In this document: piece after piece, positions 1 through 11,037 of the stretch
Position numbering within the stretch: position 1 is the first letter of the stretch
Layout: each line of letters begins with the position of its first letter
Assembly: GCF_030272615.1 (NCBI RefSeq)
Contig: NC_081412.1
Span: 38,818,911 to 38,882,910, forward strand
Reading direction: 5' to 3'
Origin: Cryptomeria japonica
Taxonomy: Eukaryota > Streptophyta > Pinopsida > Cupressales > Cupressaceae
DNA length: 64,000 nucleotides
Made by a program: the position numbers and the translations under genes
Notes under the pieces: generated by a model
Seen by the model: only the letters and a program-made list of their open reading frames with translations
Told to the model about the DNA's origin: nothing
Databases searched by the model: none

Positions 1-1770
1 TCTTCTCCCTCAACTTCATCATGAACTTGAGTCTCTTGTGTTGAAGACTTACCTTGAGCTTTACCTTTTCCAACAGTAAACTTGAATTTAGGACCCTTAG
101 GAGTTGCAGGATCTTTCCTATTCTTGGTCCTTCCTTAATTTATAAGTCTTTCCCTTAGGGCCTGCAGCATCTTCTTCAAATGATTTAATTTGTAAAGAAT
201 TCATTTGTACACCATGTACATTTAATTAAATAGTGGTATTATCAATAATTTTCTAGAACCTAGCCCTTATAGAAGTATTCTTTTTTTGGGACCATTGAAT
301 GAGAGATAGAGGTAATCCGGCTACTTTGTCTCTTTCATATGCAGGATCAAGGATGTCACCATCTTCTTCTAGGTCTTCAAGAACACCAGCAAAATCAAAT
401 TTTACTACTGTCAAACAACAATAATCCATTCTGTGGATATCCTCTTCAATCTTGCAATCGACCCATGATTCTTCAATTTGATGGATATGTGTGTAGTTCT
501 TCTTAATCTTATTCTTCATGCCCCTATAATCAAATAAATTACTAGCCCTGAAGAATTTCATGCTCACTCTTCTCATTTCCTCCTCCATGGTGTGGGCCTT
601 GTAGATGGAATTGATAGAATATATCCCTATAGAGATAGACAATTTCAAATCTTATGAGCTCTAGATTGATGCTCATGGATGGAAATCATTTGACGAGCTA
701 TCTCTATAAGGATGATCTTATCAGATGGATATCTCAGGAGCATAAAAGTTTCTCTATCAAAACAGCCAATTATGATATACGTGAAGGTAGGAAACTAAAG
801 GAAAATGAAACCATACCCACTTACCACCTTCCGTGCTTCATCTGACACTCTTTTGTTCTAAATTTCCTTGTCAAATAAAAACATGTAATGAGAAAAGAAA
901 GAATCATTTACCCTCCTAAAATGATGTAAAATCTCTGAGAGAGTCAACTGAGAGAAGTAATTGTAAACAATAACTTGACTCCTATCACCTGTAGTTGATA
1001 GACCTAGAAAATTCCTTATTGAGGCAGTTGCATAGACAAGATAACAAGTCATCTAAAATTTCAAGGTGGTAGGCACCTTGGTCAACTGTTCACACATGGC
1101 ATCTGCAATTTGTTTTCCCCAAAAGATATTTTTTCTTATTATGCCTTATGACATGAATGTATTGATGCATCCACTTGTGGTAGCTATTGGAAGTTGGGAG
1201 GCCTTTTACTCTACTAAGAAGAGTAATCAAATCATTAACCTCCTCAATGAAGTCATAACTAGGAATAGTTTCAGGCCATATTGAAATTGTAGGCCTAGGT
1301 ATTTTTAGCCAATTATCATTCATGTTCTTCCCGCATTTCTCTAAATTTCTATCAAAATGTGCTAATGTTGATTGCATATCAATATGTGCATATTGATCAA
1401 TAGAAGAACATTTTAAAATGGTGTCAAAGAAATCCTCATCAAGTTTGATGAGCATTTTCCCATCTACATCCTTAACTAATCTAGTGGTAGAATCATATTT
1501 ATTGGCAAGAGCCAATACAAACTCTGGATTTTGAGCTGGCATGGGGAAAGTAACCACCAGATAAATTTCACTATTTGTAGTGGGCTCCATCTTGTAGGAA
1601 CTGGTGACGATTTCACCCTCTTTAAGAACTCATCAAGATCCACATGACCAATATTGGTATCCCTAATATTGTCAATGTTTGATATCACTGACGAAGGTGG
1701 AAACACTAGATGTATTTATTGTTTTTTAGATTTCATTGATTTCTTATTAGAAGAAGGCTCTGACATTTGC
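1..1770 (-). pseudogene. Degenerate anonymous retroelement-type ORF (unit 1)
   Basis: No known enzyme is recognisable. Minus-strand coding pieces run from about 1770 (a Ser/Lys-rich start, MSEPSSNKKS) through a 166-residue open stretch (1090-1590) to a 131-residue stretch (253-648), with several stops between 650 and 1080. The 1090-1590 product contains a run FP, then A, E, YD-T-R, and later a segment NLEKCGK..NDNWL. The same order recurs in the ORF at 25638-25988 (FP, A, E, YDPTRR, NLDRCLGIIN). The 253-648 product (MRRVSMKFFRASNLFDY) has a weaker counterpart near 24730-24790. The two loci therefore look like one protein family. I infer a transposon-borne ORF of unknown function, similar in style to plant-specific ORFs of Athila/Tat elements. 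The unit runs off the left edge. Confidence 0.5.
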
Positions 1771-1906
1771 AATAAATGCACTGCAATGTGAAAATATCAT
1801 TATTGGAAATGATTAGCCACCATAGAAATCTTTATCTGATACAAAAAATCCCATTGATCCATCACATATTGACCAAAAATAACCAATTTGTATGTGTATG
1901 TAAAAG

Positions 1907-2569
1907 GTGCAAATTGGACCTATAAGTCCAATTTACACTTATTAAGTGTGAAATTAAAACAAGTGCATTTTGAACTTATAAGTCATATTTTCACTTTAAC
2001 AAATTGGCAAAAACCAAAAACTAAGTGTATATCGAAATTATATTCCCAAAATACACTTAGGAATAAAAAAATAAAGTAGCGCAAATCGGGTTTATACTCT
2101 CGATTTACACTTGGGAAGAAAATATCATAGCGTAATTTAGGGTTATACCCCCGATTTACACTTAGTTGTTAAAATTGTGCGTCAAAGTGGCGGTCGGGGT
2201 TATAAACCCGAACACCATTTAAACAAATATCAAAAGAAAGGGTGGTCGGACTTACAACCTCAACCACCATTTTGGTAGAACAAAGCAATGAAGTGGTGAT
2301 CAAGGTTATAAGCTTGATCACCATCTAATAAAATGGAAAATACAATAGTGGTGTCGGGTGAGGTTATAACCTACCACACATCATTTATGAGGAAATGCAA
2401 GTTAAAAATGGTGGAGTAGGGTTGTAAATCTGACTACCATCAGTCTTAAGAGATGGTGGTGGTTGGGCTTACAAACCTGACTACCACTGTCAAAGCAAGT
2501 AGTAAAACTAAAATGGTGGGGGTAGGTTGTATCCCCACCACACAACATCAAGCATGGCTCCGTTGTGTG
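1907..2569. repeat. Tandem array of about 13 diverged hairpins, about 55-bp spacing (left half)
   Basis: Each unit is an imperfect inverted repeat, usually with a centre like TTATAA or TTACAA. Unit starts fall near 1907, 1962, 2023, 2080, 2130, 2187, 2240, 2291, 2345, 2407, 2452, 2511 and 2540. Clear stems: AAATTGGAC/GTCCAATTT (1911-1919 with 1926-1934); AAGTGTAT/ATACACTT (2023-2030 with 2051-2058); GGTGATCAAG/CTTGATCACC (2295-2304 with 2313-2322); the palindrome AGGTTATAACCT (2361-2372); GGTGGGG/CCCCACC (2515-2521 with 2533-2539); ACACAAC/GTTGTGT (2540-2546 with 2562-2568). Arm sequence changes along the array while pairing is kept. The array lies just 5' of the unit-1 ORF and continues beyond element A. 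Confidence 0.85.
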
Positions 2570-2579
2570 ATGGGGACAC

Positions 2580-3821
2580 TATTCAACCCAACAATAAGAA
2601 TAATAACTCTAGTTGAAGTCTCAACCTGAAGTTTGGACATTCACTTGGTAAAGTCACTATTTCCATAGCTAGTGTTCATTTGATTGTCAACCCAGGGACA
2701 TAATACTTGAAATGGGTCTGCACTATATGTGCACTAAGTTCCTACAATAGTTACTTTGCATTACTGCAGCAACTAACATTATGCAGAAAAGATAAGCAAG
2801 AACTGAAACTATTGAAAAGCTACAGGAAAACTTCTGCATTAACATAAATTTAATTAAACAATACTGGCTAAGTTCAATGTTGATAAACAGAAATTACTCT
2901 GTTTTCAGTGGATCTGTTTCCAATGGCTGTAGGAACAGTCAATGCAAGAACATCTACTGCAGCTAAAGAATAAAACTAATCTTAACAAAGGCATAGGAAC
3001 ACTCACCAAGTGGGCCCCCATGGATGAGTGATTCCAGGCTTCAAAAAATAACTCTAAGTGCTCAGAACAACATATCTTTGTTCATTTTTCTTCGGAAGTC
3101 ATTACATGATTCAACGTCAAAAGAAGCTCAAAAACACTTGTAAAAATCTTCTGCTCTATTTTCTCTCTTTTTCCATCTAACCTCTGAGAAGAGATCAAGA
3201 GCTTATTTTAAAATAAAACATCTACTTAAAACAACATCGATCACATCGAAGAGAAGAGGCAGATAACTAATCAAGAAAGGAGATAGCTAGATTTAAGCTA
3301 CAGAAAATGTGGATCTAAACCGAACCACAGTCATAACATACTGTGGTGGTATCTACAACACTAGTGTCCACTTGAGTTAGACATTCGTAGTATTGCGTGA
3401 TTACTTCTCCTTTGTTGTTTCTTACGTTCTTCAGCATCTCCGTCGATTTGATCTTCCAGTCATCTCCTTAAATATCTCTTCCTGCAACTGGCGGCGATAG
3501 AAGAACTTCCACCGCAACATCATTTATTCCCTGCACTTCAAAAGAAATAACATACAAGAACGTACATACATATTCCAATTAATTAAAACATCCATTAATT
3601 TCATACATGATATTGCCTAAACAATCTGCATGGCAACAAGAATGAATGACATGGTTGCAAGAATAAAGTGGCAAAGACAAAAAAATGTTTTAATAGGTTT
3701 AGGGTACCATCTGAAATACATATAGTAAACTTCTGATACATCATTACTATTATGTAAATCAAAATATGACAAAAGCTTAAGATTTCTAAGGATAAAAATA
3801 TTCTAATGTCTTAACTCATCA
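2580..3821 (-). repeat. 3' LTR of element A
   Basis: This direct repeat of 14000-15241 has the same 1242-bp length. Read on the minus strand it begins TGATGAGTTAAGACATTAG right after the polypurine tract and ends at GGGTTGAATA, where the other copy has GGTTGAACA. The terminal dinucleotide is therefore mutated here. It also aligns with the LTR of element D at 39576-40831. Confidence 0.92.
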
Positions 3822-3835
3822 TGCCCCCCAACTTT
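3822..3835 (-). promoter_or_regulatory. Polypurine tract of element A
   Basis: On the minus strand this reads AAAGTTGGGGGGCA and abuts the TG of the 3' LTR, the expected place for plus-strand DNA priming. The stop codon of the third ORF (3834-3836) overlaps it. Confidence 0.8.
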
Positions 3836-6093
3836 AAGGTCTTCCTGATCCTCCAGCAAGAGGAAAATTCCTAATTCTGGCACTGACTCTTAAGTCACTA
3901 ACAGTTCCTTGACGTGTTCCTCCTAAAGGTAGATTCCAGTAAAATCCCTTCATCTTTTCCAACCTGGACCATCTGGCCTCTTCTGTAACTGCTTCATAGG
4001 GCTTATATGTAGTCTTACATCCCAATAATGGCCACATAAGAATAGGAGGCTGAATGATCAAAGGTAACTAGTTATTGGTTTTCACTCTGCCTAGTTGTAT
4101 ATACTTAGGGGCTCTTTGCATAGCTGCATGGAAATTTGGCAATGAATGAGGTTCTCCCTATTTCAATTCTTCTGGTAAATTATTCCAGCGCTGAGTTAAG
4201 CTATCAATTGCAATTACACTTTCATTTTGAACTAAATGCTCATATGCTTGGAATATCTCTTCCCTCATCGGCAGCACTAGATTCCTCACATCTTGCCTTA
4301 CCAATAGCTTCTGCCATTCATAATAAAGAACTCTTGGCTCTTTTTCTTCCTTCCTCAATTGCAATGGACAATCAAATTCAAAATCTTTGTGTGCTTTGGC
4401 TTGTACCCACATGCTGATCTCATTCTAAATCCATGACATTAAAGCTTTTATGTGGATATCCCCAATGTATACTAAGGGATCCCACTCACTATCAGAAGCT
4501 ATAGCATAATTATGCAAATAAAATTCACACAACAAATTTTTCACAGCTGCTAGGGAAGTCTGCTAAGCATCATAAAATTCCTCAAGGGTTTCGAAAGAGG
4601 GGCTAAGGTCTATGACAATGCAGTTCAATTTAAAATTTAAATACCGCTCCCTTAAATGCAGTGCATAAACTCTTGGTGGTGCCCTACATTGTATCAATTT
4701 GGGGATCATGCTAGTGATTGTATCAACTTTAGCCTCTAATTCTTCAATTATATTATCCCTCTTTTCAATTTCCTTCTGTTGTTTGTCAATAATCCCCTGT
4801 AATCTAGCCCTCTATTTCCCATTGCCTATAAAATGTTAAAGCAATAGATAAACTGCTTAGGGATGATGGAGGTCTAATAGTTGTTACCTTAGGCCATGGA
4901 ATCTATTCAATAGGCTCCTCAAGTTGCTCTACCATATATGCCAGATTTGAGAGTCTATCAACATCATCTTCCTTTTGAGTTTCAACATCTGCAGGGCTTC
5001 CTTCTTCTGATGCTTCCACTAAAAGAACCTCTGCCAAATCACCTGTTGGACGGGGTTTTTGGGTAGTACTCATAGTTCTTCTTGCATAAACCTTTGGAGT
5101 GACTATAGCAATAGTTTCTACCTATGGCTTTGCAATAGGAGTTTTCCTCTTTGACCTACTCCTCTTGGTTGCAGGAGCGACTTGAATTTCCTTCTGTTGA
5201 ACCATTGGTTCATCTTTTGCATTAACTCCTTCTAATTCCTTCCCTTTCCTTTTAGAAGATGACAATTATTTATGAAAAGAAGTGAAGGGCTTCTCAATGC
5301 TTGTCTTAGTCATCTCTCTCTTCGTAACAGTAACAACTCCTTCAACAGTAGGAGATTCATTCTCTACAGAAACTATAGGAGAAGAGGGTTCTTCAATATT
5401 TTCTTTTTCAACTATTGGCTCATCTGCAATAGGAGCATCTTCAACACTAAACTAAAATATATATTCAAATACCCCCCATTCCATCTGTGAAACATCCCTA
5501 AGAGAACGTTCTACCAGCAACTTTATCAAACCATGATGGCTAATAGAACGATTTCCATTCTTCCGTGTTTCTTTAGCACTTGTGGAAATTAGGAGATATA
5601 AGAAATTAGGAACATTCACTCTCTGACCATGTCGTAAATGAATAAGCAATTTGAAATAAGGTGAATGTAAATTTGAATACCTCCCTTCGCAAGTAATGTA
5701 CTTCATTACATATAAAGCGACCTGAGGCCACTCTACTAGAAGGGAAACCCTCCTTTCTCCTTGCTTGTCCACTATTAGAGGTCTATCTGTGGGAAGTGTA
5801 AATTCTGCTATGGTACTTCTAGTGTCTTTTGATTCTGGAAATAATTCTCCTTCCTGCGGCAACCTTGTAACTTTAGCTATCCACTACTCTGTAGCAACAA
5901 CCCTCAATCCTTTCATAGTAGCATCTCCTTCATTGAATGAATGCATAAACTCAGCGGCAATTTCTTCATTATAATCCCTTATTTTCATAAAGTAGTCAAT
6001 CCAACCATCCTACCTAAAATAATGCTCACATAGAGCATCCTGTAGCAACGTGTCAGGGATTATTGGTTCATGGCAGATTGGATCTCCACCCAT
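3834..6093 (-). pseudogene. Third ORF of element A (downstream of integrase, function unknown)
   Basis: The start is taken at the ATG at 6093 (MGGDPICHEP), because the same start MGGDP follows the internal purine tract in element D. The frame can be followed to a TAA inside the polypurine tract, about 2.2 kb, with several stops and shifts. The N-terminal third (best open part 5452-5862) has the pattern TRLPQEGELFP, then WPQVALYVMKYITCEGRYS. The middle is Glu/Lys-rich and low in complexity (EPIVEKENIEEPSS, then KRSRSKRKTP). The C-terminal part (4158-4412 and 3834-4061) has PPILMWPLLGCKTTYKPYEA. Position matches the env-like ORF of Athila elements, but I see no signal peptide or convincing membrane segment. 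The matching ORF in D is at 47069-47137, 52522-52560 and 60252-61501. Confidence 0.6.
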
Positions 6094-6316
6094 TTCTTAA
6101 TCTGTTAATGTCACAAACTTTGCAGCTTAGAAACAGAGAACCAAAATACTCTACAGACTGAAAATTGAAATTTCCTTACCTATTTCCAAATTTGGCAGTA
6201 GATTTCATTACTTTCTTATGCCAAAGAATATCTTATTAAAGAAATGATGGAAAACAATCAAATCAACGTACCGAAAAGAATGAGTCATTACTAATTTTGG
6301 AAACCGAACCATAAAA

Positions 6317-6338
6317 CACCCCCCCCCCCAACTTACTT
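6317..6338 (-). promoter_or_regulatory. Internal polypurine tract of element A
   Basis: On the minus strand this is AAGTAAGTTG followed by 11 G and TGTTTTATG, between integrase and the third ORF. It closely copies the terminal tract AAAGTTGGGGGGCA. Element D has the same feature at 46828-46843. Use as a second plus-strand primer is inference. Confidence 0.5.
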
Positions 6339-6633
6339 TGGCACATGTCCACACAGGCTAAAAGGATTTAGGGAAGTGTACACAGATTTAGAAAAGGCAA
6401 CAATCATAATGAAATCATAAATGTGTAATTAATATAAAATAAAATATGTACATACCTGTAGTTGTGTGAAACGAATGGCGAAATGAAATGAAATGACAGA
6501 TAAGAAAATGAGATGGGATGACGTGGATGGAAAAAATTATTTATGGAGAATAATATTTCCATAAGACATGGAAATATCTTTGTGAAATGACACGTGGAGA
6601 ATTATGAAGTGGCAAGCATGTTCACTACAGTGG

Positions 6634-7900
6634 CTACAGGAACCTTACCTCCAACATTTGCCCAATTCCAGAAAGAACTTGATCAGTGGCTACAGGAACC
6701 TTATCAATTGCTGCAGGAACTTGTGTTTGATCTTTTTTATCAAATTGTTGTAGGAACTCCTCCTTGCTGGTCATCTTATGATAAAGACGCAATTTGTGAC
6801 CATTTACCAAAATCTTGAAGCAAACTAGGTCAATTTTGGTCAACCGAACAGCTCCACTGTTGAAAACTTCCTCTATCTCATATGGACCTAACCACCTGGT
6901 TTGCAGCTTTCCCATAGTATCCTTATATCTAGAGTCATATAACAATGCCTAGTCACTTGTTTTGAACTTCTTCTCCTTGATGCATTTATCATGCCACTTT
7001 GCTCTCTGATTTTGTATCAGTTTTGTCTATTGGAAAGCCAATTTTATCCATTCATCCAAAGCATTCAATTGTTGAATATGTTCCTTTTGTGCTTCAGAAA
7101 GTGTCACATTTAATTGCAAAGTTGTCCTCGGAGTTTTATGCTCAAACTCAATAGGAATCATTGTTGCCTTCCCATGCACCATCTCAAAAGGTGTAAAACC
7201 AAATGGTGTCTTCCAAGTTGTTATGTATGCCCAAAATGCTTTTGAAAGTCTATTAGACCAGTCTTTTTAATAAACAGCTATTGTCTTGGTAAGAATAGCC
7301 TCAAGCTCTATGTTTGTAACTTCTACTTGTCCATTAGCTTGTGGATGATATGGAGTAGATTTTATGTGTCTTATATTGTATTCATTGACCAAGGCTGCAA
7401 TTAATGTTGAAGTAAAGTGTGGGCCTTGGTCTGTTACAATTTCCCTCGGTACTCCATATCTTGTAAAAATCTCCTCATAAAGGAACTTGGCCACCTTATT
7501 ATCTCTTGCATGTGTCATGGTGCGAGCTTCCACCCATTTGGTTACATAATCTGTACATACTAAAATGTAATATTTTCCATTAGAAGGGGGGATCAATTGG
7601 GCCAACAAAATCTAATCCCCATTTATCAAATGGTGAAACCATTATTTGTGGATACAATGGCATCTCATCAGATTTAGTAGGTCTCCCCATGTGTTGGCAT
7701 CTGTCACACTTTCTTGTATATTGTGTTGCATCCTTATATAATGTGGGCCAATAATATCTTGTATTCAGTATTTTGAGTGTTGTACTTTTATTAGCAAAAT
7801 GTCCTCCACAAGGCTCATCATGACATGCATGCAAGATATCCATATGTTTCATCCTCTCTTACACATCTTCTCATAACTTGGTTTGGTCTAGTGTAAAACA
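6634..7900 (-). pseudogene. Integrase of element A (Ty3/gypsy)
   Basis: The enzyme would insert the cDNA into host DNA. The N-terminal zinc-binding region is visible (HACHDEPCGGHF, then CDRCQHMGR) at 7695-7830. The catalytic core has D in WGLDFVGPID, D in VTDQGPHF and E in ANGQVEVTN. The C-terminal part (6634-6945) has the GKLQTRWLGPYEIEEVF block typical of gypsy integrases. The frame shifts at a C run near 7590 (PIDPP), and the coding stretch around 6950-7265 contains stops. The last part spells PAA-ID and PVAT-D, produced by copies of the dispersed TGGCTACAGGAA-type motif. Confidence 0.85.
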
Positions 7901-8029
7901 AACAATCAGCAATCCAAGAGAAGTTAAAGCTTTTCTCCACTAATAACCTTCTTTCCTTAAGAGAGAAATGAAGTGGCATTTTAGCAGCAGCTAAATAGTT
8001 GGCAATATCAGCATATCAGGGAGTGTGGG

Positions 8030-9432
8030 CTTATATAATGAATAGATGTTCATCCAGAAAAGAATCATCTATGGCTATAGGATCTTCCTATAACTGAATT
8101 CTTGAGAGATAATCTGCAACCACATTGGACTTCCCTGGTTTATCAATAACTATGATATCAAATTCCTACATCAACAATAACAAGTGAGCTAACCTACCAT
8201 AATTGAAGCCTTATTCATGAGATATTTGATTGCAGTATGATCAGTATGCACAAATATAGGATACCCTGTTATATAGTGCTTGAATTTGTTGAGTGCATAT
8301 ATAACTGCTAACATTTCCTTTTTAGTGACTATGTAATTTAACTCAAGCCCCTGCAAGTTCTTCCTAATATAATATATTGCATTTTCCAAGTTATCAATTT
8401 TTTGTCCTAAGATTGCCCCTATTGCATAATCAGATGCATCTGCATGAATTTGAAATGGTAAAGACCAATTCGGACCTTTAAGAACTGATGATTGAGTCAA
8501 AGTGTGCTTAAGCTTCAAGAAAGCTTCATTGCATGGAGAAGTCCATTTAAACTCCATATCCTTGGTAAGTAGAGAATATAAGGGACTGGCAATTTTGCTG
8601 AAATCTTTGATGAATCTTCTATAATATCTAGCATGACCAAGGAAACTTCTAACATCTTTTGCTTTACCGGTGCATTGATATTTTGAATCACTTCAATTTT
8701 TGCTGGGTCAACTTGTATTCCTTTTATAGAGATATGATGACCAAGAACTATTCCTTCCTGCATCATTATGAAGCACTTCTCACTATTTAATGAAAAACTA
8801 TAGTCTTCACACTATTGCAAAACTTTCTTCAGGTTCCCTAATGCTTCTTCAAATTCAGAACCATAAGTTGTGAAGCCATCCATATAAATTTACATGATAT
8901 ATTGGGAAATATCTAAAAATATACTGATCACTGCTCTTTGAAAAGTGGTTGGAGCATTACACAATCCAAAAGGAAGAATAAAATATGCATATATTCCCCA
9001 AGGACAAGTGAATGTGGTCTTCTCTTGGTCCTCTAGAGCTATTTGAATCTGATTGTAACTACTGAATCCATCAAGAAATAAAAATTATTTCTTCCCAACC
9101 AAAGAGTCTAATACCTGATTCACAAATGGTAATTGAAAATGATCTTTCCTTGTTGCTAAATTCAAAGCTCTATAATCAACACATACCCTCCATTTTCCCC
9201 CTTTTTTAGGAACTATTGCCAAAGGTGATACCCATTGGCTATCAGAGATTGGATAGATAAATCGAGCCTTTAACAACTTCTGCAATTCCTCTTTAACTAT
9301 TTTTTTCAATGCAAGATTGATTCTTCTTTGTGGTTGTCTAAGTGGGCAACAATCTTCTTTTATATAGATATGGTGGGTACAAACTATTGGATCTATTCCA
9401 TGAATATCCTTGTAATCCCATAAAAAAGGCAT
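8030..9432 (-). pseudogene. Reverse transcriptase and RNase H of element A
   Basis: RT begins near 9430 and includes KARFIYPISDSQWVSPLAIVP and KWRVCVDYRALNLAT (9085-9300). The catalytic box on the minus strand near 8880 reads Y-M-D-G-F instead of the Y-M-D-D-F seen in element D, so the second catalytic Asp is lost. A stop lies just upstream of it. Thumb and connection follow (8515-8766). RNase H at 8189-8557 shows IHADASDYAIGAILG, TKKEMLAVIYALNKF and VHTDHTAIKYL, covering the expected acidic residues. The reading frame is broken several times, so this is an inactive copy. Confidence 0.88.
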
Positions 9433-10450
9433 GTTTATGACATTTAAGCAAGTCCATGAGTGCTGCTTTTTGAGTATCTATAAGATCACTATTAATATTC
9501 AAATATTTATTCAAATCAACCTCTATTTTGATAGTAAGATCAATCTGGGACATATCAAAAAAATGAGAAGTACAAACTTCTTGCGGCAACAGAGTATGCA
9601 ATATATCTGTGGTTGTTGGAAAGTCTAAATCTACAATATTTGGTATCAACTCTTGTAATTGTTGTTCTTGCTTCAACTCATTTGTCATAATTTTATAAAG
9701 AGTTGAGTCTTCATCATGTAATTGCATGAATGGCCCTCTATTAATCATCATAATGTGATTAATATAGTCAAATCCCTCATATTCTTCTCCCAAAGTAGGC
9801 CAAACGGCTTGTTGTTGATCAAACTGGGGCTGAGCAGGAGAATACAAAGCTAATGTTTTTATAGAGTTCCCATCTGAAACGGTCATATCCCCTGATCTAC
9901 ATCTAATATATGCATCATTCATGGCAATCCAAGGTCTTCCCAAAATCATCGGATATCCTCCCAATGTCGCCTTTGAAGACAGAATCATAAAGTTTGCAGG
10001 GTACTCCCAGGAATCTAAAGTAACAACCACATCTTCAATCATACCATCAGGTCGCACTATAGAGCTGTCAGCAAGTTGTAGGACTATAGGTGTAGGCCTG
10101 AGACTAGTGATTCCAAGCATCACATTAATGGATGCCCCTAAATCAACTAAAACATTCCTTATTTGATTTCCATTAATGACTATATTCACAACAGGACTAC
10201 CAAGATCAGAACATTTAGGAACTAAAACTTTTCGAAGCATAATATCTGTCAGTTGACCCATGACATGCATTGTTTGTGGATCCTTCTTCTTCTTGCCAAG
10301 TTTTTTTAGACATGCCTCCTTGAGTGCCTTACTATATATAGGAACATCCTTTATTGCTTGCAACAATGGAATTTTAATACATACATGTTTTAGTTGACCT
10401 ATAATATCAAAACCTTGCTCTTGTTCTGTAAGAACTTCCTTTTCTTGCAA
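9433..10450 (-). pseudogene. Aspartic protease region of element A
   Basis: This long open stretch (9338-10450, 370 codons) covers the end of gag, the protease and the linker to RT. The protease active site reads V-L-V-D-L-G-A-S, near 10140. A D-L-G triplet instead of D-T/S-G is known for Athila-lineage proteases. The flap-side motif GGYPMILGRPWIA lies at about 9925-9965. About 10 residues (T-R-E-V-M-K-Q-L in D) are missing after the active site compared with D, a small in-frame deletion. The linker ends with CTHHIYIKEDCCPLRQPQRR, leading into RT. Confidence 0.85.
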
Positions 10451-10454
10451 TCTC

Positions 10455-11037
10455 TGAGGAAATGGTGGTAATCTCTATTTCTGAGGTATTGTGGTTATTG
10501 GATTAGAGATTTCTTGTTCTTCTTGCACCTCTGTGATGATTGGAGAAGATGGATTAGGCAGAGTTGTCCCAGATTTGAGGTGAATATCACTTATAGATAG
10601 AGAATAGGTTGGGTATTGATTAGGATCAACTGAATAAGCTTGTTGTTGCTGAGATTTAATATTAGGATTTGGCAGCCACCTAAGTGGGCAACTATGTTGG
10701 TTTAGGTGGAACAACAGTGGCTGCAGGAGGAGGCATTATTGCAGGTAGTTGGGGTTGTTGAATAGGATGCTGATATCCAGAACATTGGGTAGTACATGGC
10801 TGACTCCCCCTCCATTGACGAGTAGGTTGCCAATTCCCTTGAGGCCAGTTTCCTTGTGCCTGAGGGGGATACCAATTCCCCTGTGGCTACTGCCACTGTG
10901 GCATTTTCTTAGCAAAATGTTGCCCTTGCCCTTGAGGACCATACCAGTTTGGATAATTACCAAAATTTTGAGCATAGGGTGGTTGCCATTGATTATTTGG
11001 TATATATGAATTTCCACTATAACCAAAAAAAGAAAGT
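10455..11037 (-). pseudogene. Gag C-terminal part of element A
   Basis: This Gln/Pro/Gly/Trp-rich minus-strand segment matches gag of element D at 42125-42700 (QNFGNY-NWYG-QGQG, then GNWQPT-QWRGSQP). It is low-complexity and probably the nucleic-acid-binding tail of gag. I see no CCHC knuckle in it. It is cut at 11036-11041, where the sequence changes abruptly into B'. About 0.7 kb of gag present in D (about 41436-42125) is absent between this part and 13405. Confidence 0.75.

Noticed and set aside
1907-2569. CRISPR-like array
   Set aside because: The regular spacing is there, but the repeats are diverged palindromes without constant direct repeats or unique spacers, and the DNA is plant nuclear.
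9431-9628. Plus-strand frames inside A (also 9921-10166, 10749-11009)
   Set aside because: Antisense shadows of the protease and gag frames, whose minus-strand translation is clearly conserved in D.
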